Positions 13,230 through 23,135 of a DNA stretch of 64,000 nucleotides are shown here, one piece after another (the first letter of the stretch is position 1; every line of letters begins with the position of its first letter). Below the pieces are notes generated by a model. The model did not search any database. It was not told where the DNA came from and saw nothing but the letters and a program-made list of their open reading frames with translations. This DNA comes from Lineus longissimus (lineage: Eukaryota > Nemertea > Pilidiophora > Heteronemertea > Lineidae). Location: the NCBI RefSeq assembly GCF_910592395.1, contig NC_088314.1, positions 11,348,001-11,412,000 of the forward strand, written 5' to 3'. The translations under genes were made by a program, and so were the position numbers.

Positions 13230-13430
13230 GGTAAGGTGATGTAAGAGACGTCATCATGCCTCATGTCACAATCAAGTAAGATACCGCATTGTCGCCTGAA
13301 TGATATGAGACAAGAGGGTGATGTCACAATCAAGTAAGTGACCACATTGTAGCCTGATTGATATAAGAGAAGAGCGTGATATATGAGACGTTATCATGCA
13401 TGATGTCACAATCAAGTAAGACTAGTCCAC
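13230..13430 (+). repeat. 80-bp-period tandem repeat (H4 copy A, first block)
   Basis: Repeated units contain CATGCCTCATGTCACAATCA, AGTAAGAGACCGCATTGTAG and CCTGATTGATATGAGAGAAG with variations. The same array occurs at 13860-14125 and at 41200-41560. Confidence 0.85.
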
Positions 13431-13596
13431 ATAGGTCTCCCTATCTACCATAAACCTACATTCTGGTACTCGCATATGCTACTTGCTACATTTTCTTGCC
13501 ATTCATCTCATTCCTTGCTATTAAATTCTGCCAGTGTAGCTATTCAGGCCGCCAGGCCTGTAGTTTTACAAAGTGCTATTTTTCTCATGTTTACAG

Positions 13597-13815
13597 GATG
13601 ATGCAGTCTATAATCTACGAGTCATTCCGGTGGTCTCGACTGGCAAAGTGGTGTTGCTGTGCATGCTGTGGAACTGGTGACACGAAACCAATCAACCAGT
13701 AAGCCATGAGATTGACAGGATCGGGAAAGAAGACGCTGTATCTTAGCTGATTTGTCCGTCACGTTTTGGTCTTGTTTTACTGTATTATTGATTGAAGTTG
13801 ATTTAATAAAGAAGC
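13597..13815 (+). pseudogene. 3'-terminal-exon-like segment in H4 copy A (second copy)
   Basis: This is a near duplicate of the segment at 12655. Its frame from 13598 carries an in-frame extra codon (Ile) compared with the first copy and ends early at 13702 through a TAA where the others continue. AATAAA is at 13805-13810. It is joined directly to an H4 3' terminus ending near 13568, so it belongs to a head-to-tail partial duplication. Confidence 0.45.
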
Positions 13816-13859
13816 CTTGAAATTGAATAGGCATCTCTGAATTTTTATTTATTATAATA

Positions 13860-14125
13860 TTAAACTGATCGACATAAGAGAAGTGCGTGATGTATGAGAC
13901 GTTATCATGCCTCATGTCACAATCAAGTAAGATTTCGTTGTAGCCTGATTGATATAAGAGAAGCTGGTGATGAATGAGACGGCATCATGCCTCATGTCAC
14001 AATCAAGTAAGAGACCGCATTGTAGCCTGATTGATATGAGAGTAGAGAGGGTAATGTTGGAGATGGCATCATGCCTCATGTCACAATCTAGAGACTGCAT
14101 TGTAGCCTTATGGGAGGGAGTAGGG
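13860..14125 (+). repeat. 80-bp-period tandem repeat (H4 copy A, second block)
   Basis: At least three units of the CATGCCTCATGTCACAATCA type follow the second terminal-exon copy, the same order as after the first copy and in copy B. Confidence 0.85.
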
Positions 14126-15145
14126 CAGTGTCACAAGAACTAATCTAAACCCAAGGTAATGAAGGGGAGATTTGCACTGACCTACTTTTATGACCTTCTG
14201 CCCTACTTTAAGACTGTTATAGCTAAATTAGTCGTGTTTGGTATCGAACTAAAGATAATGAACAGTAGGTTTGTGCTAGCCCATTTTCATTACCAACTGA
14301 CCTACTTGGGGACGGTTACAGCGAAAGGTGTCATCCGTGTTTGATATCAAACTAAAAGTGTTTAAGGGTAGGTTTACCCTGATATACTTTTATGACTTAC
14401 TAAACAACTTTAACACCGTTAGAGGAAGGCAGTCGCGTTAATGGTATCAAACTAAAAGTATTGAAAGAGCAGTTTGGCGCTGGCCTGCTTAAACACAGTT
14501 GGAGCAAAGGCACTGAAGGTATTGAAGAGCGGATGTGACAAAAGAACCCCTCAACTACTTCATTCACTGCAATTCAAATAAAACCTTCACAACTGTCATC
14601 CACCCAAGGGGCCAAATTCATTAGACGTGTGTAACTTCTCCCTGATTAGTTATAGGGCCTGTTCATATTCTGTGGAGATTTACATGAAGGACCTGAATCT
14701 GTCTATTCTGTAGTTAAACGCTGTTTTAAACTGAACACCCTTCATGAATTTGGCCACATTTGTCTAAGCTTGATTCCATCTAGTCTGTCCACATCTCCCT
14801 ATCTACCATAAACCTACATTCTGGTACTGGCATATACTACTTGCTACATTTTCTTGTCATTCATCTCATTCCTTGCTATCAAATTCCGCCAGCGTAGCTA
14901 TTCGGGCCACCAGGCCTTTAGTTTACTTTGGCAAGCAGCCATCTTGGAAACAATTTTTAGCTCAGTTTTGTGACGGAATATTGATATAAACTGCCCCAGG
15001 TAAGAAAGCTGCATCACTACCACACCACTTACTCTAAGATTGCAAAGTTGACATCAATCACGAAACTGTTCTCCCCTAATCCACTGCTAAGGACATGCAT
15101 TAACCTTACCCGAGGTGAGCACATGGTCCATGGACCATTTCATTT

Positions 15146-17102
15146 CACAGGTTTGTGGTCTTTATTGGTAATAAAACATTTAGTATTATTACAAACTAGG
15201 TTGATGACGTGATTTTGCTGGTATCAAACAGTATTAATTGAACACATTAAGTGATGTTGCATGCAATCACTTACCAACAATTTAAACAATATTGTCGCAA
15301 ATGAGACTGATTTTAAACTGGTGCTAAAACACAATGTTCTATTTATCACCTCTGTTTTACATTACACCCTGTCAGACAACAGCTTGTGATATTCTGAATT
15401 GACTGACTGTCTTGTCGTGCACCGTTAAAAACTTTAGTTTCAGGGATGGGTCATGCAATTCGGCTGGCATTACTTAATGGTAATGCAATGTACCATGAGA
15501 AATGCTGCTATCTGGTCAATGGTGTGGTTTTAACTAGAGACACCAGTAACTTTGAAAATATTTTATTTTGAAATAATGTAAGACAAATTAGTATGAAACT
15601 TCAAATGTATCACTGTTGGTACATAAAGGGTTACCGTTGTATCTATTGTATCTTAATCAGATAGATTTATGATCAAATAGTATTATTCAGGTATAAGAAT
15701 AAAGAAACCTAGCATATTCATGATTAATGACAGGATATATTGAGCTATTTATAGAAGCTACAAATACACCAAACCAACAGGCTACAAATACCCCCAGGTA
15801 ACTTGGTCAGAAATTTTAATAATGACCTCAAATGCCGCATACAACATTCTCTGCACTCAATACCGATCACCTGGACCATATCAATGTTCTGTAAAGCCCG
15901 TTACACACGAGGGACTTCTCACCAACTTAGTTGGAATTTTAATTCATAACAGGAATCCAGACCAGGTAACTGATACTTTGCCCGATTAGTTGGAGTTGCT
16001 GGCTGCACTACCGACTTGTTCTATTACTCGACGACATCTTTTGATTATATACGGATTTTTTTGTTTATATAAGGAGTGTGGGGTAGAAATTTCCCCGTGT
16101 GATTCAGTCAACAACATAGTTGGGCCATATTTTGACTCTTTATCTTAGCCTTGACCAAGGTTTTGGCCTAAATATAGTGCAGGACCTAAATATTGCTGGG
16201 ATTATGTCTTCGTGTGAGTGGGTGAACTTCCAGTCACCTGTGCACCTGTTCTTAATTTTAAAACCAACTAAGTTGGTGAGAAATCCCTCGTGTGTAGCGG
16301 GCTTAAGTGTGGAAAATTCATACCTGCAAAAAGTTCGATCCCAACTTTTTTGTGCATGTGTCTGATTTGTTTACTTCTTTTAGCCAAAGCTCTCACATAA
16401 CGTGTTGCATGATCCAAAACTATTTATGTTGTTATACTCAAGAATCACCTCTTTCATATCTATGTGCTAGGTTAGGCTGAATAATTCCATGGTTACCATA
16501 ATATGAATCAAAAACATATTTGCCCGGGGTTACAATTACCCCATTTTACCTTATAAAGACTGTTTTGTCAAAACATCAAAGTTGTACAGTGTGAAGTTTC
16601 AGAACTATTAAGCAAGTATTAACGACGTATTTGAAGGAGCTGAGTGGGGTTTTGCAATGTTGCCATTGTGTGGTGTGTTGTGTATAGGTATACATTGTAA
16701 ATGTGTAACAATGCACTGTGTACATTCTACATCACGCGCTAGCTCGGCCGGTCCATCATTCTTTTGAACAAAACGGGCTCAAAAGTAATGTTATTTGGCT
16801 CAACGACACACGAACATTTATCGTTGGTGGTATTTACTCTTCCATTGTGGCTTGCTTGACACATAAAACTTTCGTGCTGTTAATTTTTGGCCAAAGCTTC
16901 TACATTATCAGCGGAGAAAAAGTTTCATACATGTTTTTTACATGTTGTTTAGTTCCAAGTTCTGTCAGAGGAAAGTCGTGGCACTGTTGATTATTTTTAG
17001 GAACTTCCAAGAAATCACAGTGGTTATCAAATCTAAACAATTTGCGTTGATACGTGCGGTATATTCTATCATCTTCTGTACATACTCTTTCTTTTTTTAA
17101 TT
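15146..17102. other. Gene-free stretch with one MITE
   Basis: AT-rich sequence with only short, unconvincing open frames. The one recognisable element is the inverted-repeat insertion at 15895-16303. Confidence 0.5.
15895..16303. mobile_element. 409-bp MITE with TAA target duplication (PIF/Harbinger-like)
   Basis: The ends are inverted repeats of about 40-50 bp beginning AGCCCGTTACACACGAGGGA and including CTCACCAACTTAGTTGG on both sides. The block is flanked by TAA at 15892-15894 and 16304-16306. A 3-bp TWA duplication is the hallmark of PIF/Harbinger elements. No transposase is encoded. Confidence 0.85.
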
Positions 17103-18322
17103 AGCTCACCTCTCTGAGAGGTGAGCTTTTGCTTTGGAGTGTCATCGTCCGTCGTCGGTTAGGCACCTATTCCATAGAGCTTTCCCCTATACTATACTAT
17201 ACGCGAACAATAGTTTCATCGTCATGCACCCTTTGTGAAGCCATTGTTCGCGTATAGTGTAGTATAGGGTATAGCTCTATGGAGAAGGTGCCTTAGCGGG
17301 GCACGTTTCGTAACTACTGGAGCTATTGACTTGAAACTTGGTACACATATTTCCCCATAAAATGACACCTGGGTGACTAAATTTCAGTCCGGTCTGATTC
17401 CTGATTTGGCCACCAGGGGGCTAAAACTGAAAACATAAAAAGTGTGATATGTCTCTTATTGATGATCCGTTTTCAATTAAGATTTTATGGAAGGTACTCC
17501 TAGCAAGGATACATCACATATCATACGGGTCTTTGATTTGACCCACTTTTCAAGGTCACAGAGGTCAAATGACGTAAATTGGCCGTTGGGATGTAACTTT
17601 GGCACGTTTCTAAACATCAATGACTATTGATCCCAAATTTGGTACACATGTACCCCTTAGTCAGGTGATCTCAGGGACCGAAGTTCGGTCCAATATTATT
17701 CACCACTTGACCACCAGGGGGCAAAATCCAAAAGCCTTAAAAATGTGATTATTCCTTAACTTCTTGCCCGATTGCCACCAATTTGATATCATGGGTACAT
17801 CTAACCACCATACAGTATATGGCAGACAGGTTTTTAATTTGACCTACTTTTCAAGGTCACAGAGGTCAAATGGCGTAAATTGGCCGTCGGGCCGTAACTA
17901 TGGCACGTTTCTTAACCGCAATGACTATTGATCACAAATTAAGTACACATGTACCCCTTGGTCAAGTGATCTCAGGTACCATAGTTTGGTGCGATTTGAT
18001 TTGCTGTTTGGCCTCCAGGGAGGGGGCCAAATCCAATAATCTTCAAAATGCTATTAGTCCTTAATTACTTGCCAGATTGGCACCAATTTGATATCATAGG
18101 TACATCTAATTCTAACAACCATTCAATGTGTCACCCGGGTCTTTTTTGATTTGACCTACTTTTCAAGGTCACAGAGGTCAAATGTACTGTAAATTGGCCA
18201 TTTTGGGGAAATTGTAATTGCTTGGACCGACATCAAACCTAACACTACATGACACAATACCATGCTCTTCATCCATCTTTCCTCCTCATGAGGTGAGCAC
18301 AATGGCCCTGGACATTTCATTT
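17103..18322 (+). mobile_element. H1 repeat element, copy 2
   Basis: The hairpin AGCTCACCTC-TCT-GAGAGGTGAGCTT is at 17103-17127. Three core units follow, each with a perfect AGGTCACAGAGGTCA box (17553, 17854, 18166). The 3' arm GAGGTGAGC (18290-18298) precedes AATGGCCCTGGACATTTCAT. Compared with the copies at 3724 and 44753 it has gained a 131-bp insertion at 17162 and has a short GTC tract. Confidence 0.85.
17162..17292. mobile_element. 131-bp palindromic MITE with TTA target duplication
   Basis: Long near-perfect arms (GGCACCTATTCCATAGAGCT ... CCCTATACTATACTATACGC) face their reverse complement, leaving a loop of a few dozen bases. TTA flanks it at 17159-17161 and 17293-17295. The H1 copies at 3724 and 44753 show the empty site with a single TTA. 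This matches PIF/Harbinger-type MITEs. Confidence 0.9.
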
Positions 18323-18646
18323 CTTTGATATTCTGATCAATGATAACATAAAAAAATGAAATCAAAATGATGAAATTTAAAAAAATGATGTGAATTTCTA
18401 TTCCTCTATATTAATTCATCATTGCCATTGCCATTGGTTGTCCCATGCAAGGGTGTCCTCAATAAAGAGGTTCTACTGTATATCAAATTAGAAGGAATAA
18501 AATCTCTTGGAATCAATGTAATAAAGTCGATCATCCGCTCAACACGCCAGGTGAGATGTCTAGATTCTTGTGATTGTTGAGGGGGCGTTATGTTGACACC
18601 ATGTTCGTCATCCGTCTGTAATTTTTTCCATTTCCGTGTAATAACT
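18323..18646. other. Gene-free spacer
   Basis: AT-rich. A block around 18505-18600 (GGAATCAATGTA ... CCAGGTGAGATGT) resembles 30195-30235, so it is probably a repeat remnant. No gene seen. Confidence 0.4.
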
Positions 18647-19582
18647 TGAGAATGCTTTCACAGAATGGAATGATTTTCTCTGTGGAGATTGTCTATGGTT
18701 AGATGAAGGTTCCATTCGATAATGGGCGCCATCTACTATACAAGATGGTCGCCAGGGCAGCCATCTTGAAGCATTTAAAGGAGAACTCTTTCATGGAATG
18801 CAATGATTTTCACTGTGGGGTTGCCAATAGTTTGACGAAGGGACGCCATCAACTATCCGAGATGGCCGCCAGGGCCGCCATCTTGAAATCCATTTCCGGA
18901 CATGCCGGGTCTGTCCACTACGTACTACTGGCCAACAGTTATGCGCACGGCTAAATTTCCCCCAAGTTCTATATTTCGACCACAGTCCCTTTAACCTTTT
19001 GGTCACACCTAAAAAAACAGATGGCAGCACTGCACTCAAATCAATACACACCTCGTCTCTAAGATTGGGTAATGCCAGCTATTTTACAATGAAACTGTTC
19101 CTAAGCCTAGTTGGGATCCAGGCCGCCTGGTCTATACCGGGTGTTGGCCGGGGTAACAATACAACCCTGCAGTAGCGAAAGAGTTATAGGAGAAAGCTTG
19201 CATGGAATGCAATGATTTTCACTCCAGGGGTTGCCAATGGTTGGACGAAGGTCCCTTTCGATAATGGGCGCCATCAACTATCCAAGATGGCCACCAGGCC
19301 AGCCATCTTAAAATCCGTTTCCAGGCACTTAAAGGAGAACGCTTTCATGGAATGAAATCATTTTCCCTGTCGGATTGCCAATGGTTAGACCAAGGTTCTT
19401 TTTGATAATGGGCTTCATCCACCAACCAATATGGCTGCTACGGCAGCCATCCTGAAATCCATTGCCGGGCATTTAAAGGAGAACGCTTTCATGGAATGCA
19501 ATGAATTTCAATGTGGGAATTGCCAGTGGTTAGACGCAGCAGCATCAAATATCCAAGATGGCCGCTAGGGCAGCAATACAGT
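18647..19582 (+). repeat. Interrupted 143-bp tandem repeat with CAAGATGGC palindromes
   Basis: Five units start near 18647, 18781, 19190, 19336 and 19479 with GAGAA(C/T)GCTTTCATGGAATG. In most units CAAGATGGCCGCC faces GCCATCTTGA, so each can form a short hairpin. An unrelated block of about 280 bp lies between units 2 and 3 (about 18910-19189). Confidence 0.85.
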
Positions 19583-20539
19583 TGCTTCTGAAACAATCTA
19601 GGTATTCCTTAGTAATACGTGCCTGAAATTCTGACAAGATTCTCTAAAAGGACACCTTCGTTGCCATAGGATACCAAACATGATGAAAAGGGCTGATTTT
19701 GCTGTCTGGCCTACTGGAAATTCGTCAAAGACATCAATGGCGCACTGCTGTTTCAAACGGCTCTCAGTGCACCATTATTGCATATTTCATATTGATTTTT
19801 GTACCAAACGGTTCACATTGTTCATTGCTTCGTCATAGTTAATTCCGCCTTAAGGTCACCCTCAATAGTTTTTCCGAAAGTGTGTAATTCAGGATTTTTT
19901 CTCAGTTGCAAATAACACCCATTTTAAAATGCGTTTTGAAGGTGCTTTTCAAATAATGACAAATTGGCGCTGTACACTATTAGAAGGCCGTAATCTCCTC
20001 TTTCTACACAAACTCATTGAATTTATATAACAAATACTAGTTGGTAATAGCGCAGGTTTTGCTCCAAGCACTCGAGGCCTCCCCAAACAAAAAACTTCAA
20101 ACTAGACCCCCGAATCACTAAATACTGAGATTTAGAAAAATGTTCTTCCAGATAAATCCAAAATACCGGTTTTCATGTGAAGCACCATAGCCAATACGCG
20201 AGAAAAATGTGATAAAAATTTAACTTAGTCAGTTCATTTTCGAAATATTTAGATTTTTGGTCCAAAACAGGAAAAACACACGAAACTGGACAGTGCAACA
20301 GCTGATCACCTGGAATGACACACACATCCCTACTTTGCCCTCATTATGATATTTTTGTCATTCCTATACCAATCTATTGAACTGCACCCTGTTTCAGAAA
20401 GTCTGCATGCCATGTCCCAACTCTTTCTTACAGGTCCTGGTTCAGTGCTAGATATAATAGGCAGCAGGAAATCCAAATTTTTTTAGGAACTACTGTTAGG
20501 GGTTGCAAGGCGGATGAATCCACGGAAACTCTTTAAAGG
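19583..20539. other. Gene-free stretch
   Basis: No ORF, RNA gene or repeat boundary that I can support. Confidence 0.4.
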
Positions 20540-21000
20540 CACCAAAGCTGATAAGAATGCAGGCATGCTCGAAAAATATATTGTTCGCGTGCATGTGACT
20601 GCGGTGATGTATGCCAGGAAGCTTTTAGAATGCGTGCGGTACCCATGCAAGCTGATCTTAGGCTTGCTCGCAAAATCACTTGTTAGCACAACAATGCGTG
20701 CATTATCCATGCTCGTTCACGCGCACTTTGATCGCGATGATGCGCGCCAGCAAGGGTGATTTTGAGAATGCACGCGGTAACCATGCTAGATGATCGCGGC
20801 CATGCTCACGAAATCACTCATTCGTGCATGGATGTGCACAACAATGCACACCGCATCCATCCATGACAGTTCCTTCACGCGCACTGTGATTGCTGTGGTG
20901 CGTGCAAGCCCGGAAGTGCAGAAGAATGTTTGCGATCATGCTCGTGACATCAATGTTGGTTGCTCATTGCGCGCATCATTCACGCGTGGCCTTTAAACTC
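20540..21000 (+). repeat. CpG-rich diverged duplication
   Basis: Much richer in CpG than its surroundings. Two related blocks can be aligned: AATGCGTGCGGTACCCATGC at about 20628 against AATGCACGCGGTAACCATGC at about 20767, each followed by GCTCGC/GCTCACGAAATCACT. Many short words (GCATGCTCG, CACGCGCAC) recur. Short open frames exist on both strands, but none resembles a protein family. Confidence 0.5.
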
Positions 21001-22960
21001 ATGTTCACAAGGTGACCGCGATCACCGTGAACATGGTCAGTCATTTTTCTCCGAAAACACTTATATCCAAACGCCATGGTGAAAATTTCAAATACGTGCA
21101 TGACGCGCAGGCCTCATAGGTTGTGAGCACTGTGAACAAAATCCATGCTTGCCGCATGCTATAAATTTCGAGTAGGTTGAAGGGTCATTACATGTAGTTC
21201 AAATGACTGAAACGAGATTGATAAAAAAACAACACTACAACGTTGTAAAGACGACGTTTCGGATATTTTGAATCCTTTTTCAAAGTCTAATGTACAGACA
21301 GGAAATATATGTTTATATATAAGTACAACAGAAGACCAAATGACTGAAACGACCCAAATCTAAGTTTGTGTCAGTTTTTAGGCTGACTTTTAAGTCTTCT
21401 GTTTTTCAGAGCCATGGTCGGATATGTATCTATCCTCCAGATTGCCAATTGTACTAAACTTCAACCCCTTCATATCTTTCTTTGCTGATCCTTGCAAGGC
21501 CAACATGGACCCGGTGAGCATTGATCTTTTTTACCCTTTTGCCTGATCACACAATGTCAAATAAAATTACAAGTAAACATAATGTTTACTTTAAACTCAC
21601 AGGAATGCATTCATGATCTTCTAATGAAAACTTGCGGCAGGTTAAGATATTAAGAGGCAGGGGGCGTTCAATGAGCTGCATGTTTAGAGATGTGGGCATA
21701 TTTTGACTTCTGTTTCAACTGGAATGTCTTATTTCACACCTGTAACCAATGTTGGGAAGACATACTCTCTCTGATATTGGGTTTTGAAACTTTTTTGAGA
21801 CTAAGGTCCACGCTTTCACCTTGACTGAAACATGTATTCATCCTCTCCGGAAATGTGGCATAGTCAAAGAGGGCTAACTAAAATGTAAAGCCGTGGTAAA
21901 TTGATGACTGCGACGGGTGAAATTTTGATAATATTTTCAATCTGTGGGGTGGGGGGGGGGGGGTCAAAGCAAAAGACAAAGTTCGCTTAATCACCAATAG
22001 GTGGCACGTTTCATTTCTATTTGAGATAAATTAGTGTGGCCATGCTCTGGCAATATAAACTGTGATATTGTAACTCAAATGCTTTACTGCAGTAATACTC
22101 TAGACTCAAGATGATTTCTCACATAAACACCATGTAAGAATACTCAAATAATGCACCGAATTCTCAAAACTGATGAGAACACAACTCTAAAAACCCTAAA
22201 AAGGTAAAAAAATATTCAACCAAATAAACTCAGAAGCTGCAGTACAAATAGTCTGAACTATGCTCCGCCCAATACGACTCAACTCTTAAGTCAGTAGTGA
22301 TGACACATGCAGTGTGCTTGTGCACTGTATATACTCACATGTAACTCAACACAAACTGTGCACCAGAAATGCTTCTCAATGTCAACACAAATTGTGTACC
22401 AAGAGGCTTCTCAAATTACAAAGTTTTTCTTTTAACTCAAAATTCAAGCGTTCCTAAAACATGTTGTTTAGCTGATTAATCCTAGTATCGGGAACTCAAA
22501 AACTAAAAGTATCTTACATAAATACTTTAGTTTTACTCTGTTTTCTCAGGTTCATACTAGTACAAAGCTTACATAAAAGAAAGGCTGCCTTCTTCTTTCA
22601 TGAAGGTAAGACAGAGTAAAACTTACTTCCATGAAAGAAAGGTGGCCTCCACCCATGATTCAGTATCCATTTAGCACAAGAAGGTTTGGTTAACTAAATG
22701 CAGGCTTCAACAGCACAGCTACCAATGTACCACTATTGTTTTGGTGCATGAGTCAGCAGATAAATGCAGTCCAATGCTGTGTTGAGAGGATCAGCTGTCA
22801 CATAAAGTGTTGCTAAAAAAATCCTAGAAATCAATGTAAACAATCAAGCCATGTGACTGACTCCCTGGCAATCACAGGAACAGGAGGAGACAACCAAAAA
22901 AAAAGAAATTTCTTCTAAATTATCTTCAAGAATGCTCCAAGATATTGCAGGGAATGGCCT
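21001..22960. other. Gene-free stretch
   Basis: It contains a small palindrome (ACTACAACGTTGTA region near 21230) of the kind that borders many MITEs, a G-run at about 21945-21963, and an H2-like scrap near 21990-22030 (ACCAATAGGTGGCACGTTTC). No gene recognised. Confidence 0.45.
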
Positions 22961-23135
22961 ATTTTATGTCGTTCATACTCTACCCAGGTCAGACTTATGC
23001 ATGTGTACTCTTATCGGACACACCCGAGGAAAAATTAATCTATTTATAATAGAAAAATGATTAGCTAGTTCACGTAGCTACACCTAGGCGGCGCCCCAAT
23101 ACAGCCTCTGCCTCGTGGAAGCCGCCATTACTCAG
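22961..23135 (+). repeat. DIRS left inverted terminal repeat
   Basis: It starts ATTTTATGTCGTTC and ends with GCCGCCATTACTCAG. It is the reverse complement of 29152-29326 with few differences, such as GGCGCC against GGTGCC. Confidence 0.95.

Larger units (their letters stand above)
9991..14924 (+). mobile_element. H4 repeat element, copy A
   Basis: The 5' hairpin AGCTGCGCTGG-CTT-CCAGCAGAGCT is at 9991-10015. The 3' arm CCAGCGTAGCT (14889-14899) pairs with it at 10 of 11 positions, then a GGCC-rich end (GGGCCACCAGGCCT) follows. It is colinear with copy B (38540-43866). Differences from B are a LINE insertion (10642-11669) and an extra head-to-tail partial copy of its own 3' half (13430-13860 region). 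It carries two copies of a terminal-exon-like segment and an 80-bp-period tandem array. Confidence 0.8.
4862..15145 (+). mobile_element. H2 repeat element with large nested insertions
   Basis: The 5' hairpin GCTCACCTCGTGAGC is at 4862-4876. The matching 3' arm CGAGGTGAGC is at 15111-15120, followed by the palindrome ATGGTCCATGGACCAT. The copy at 57848-60560 aligns to 5443-8700 and then directly to about 14985-15145, so 8715-14985 is foreign to the family. Smaller foreign blocks sit at 5978-6692 and 7678-8133. An H1/H3-like unit follows the hairpin (4930-5220). No transposase is visible. Confidence 0.75.

Noticed and set aside
13230-14125. Regularly spaced repeats resembling a CRISPR array
   Set aside because: Whole 80-bp units are repeated with no unique spacers, and the context is animal repeat DNA.
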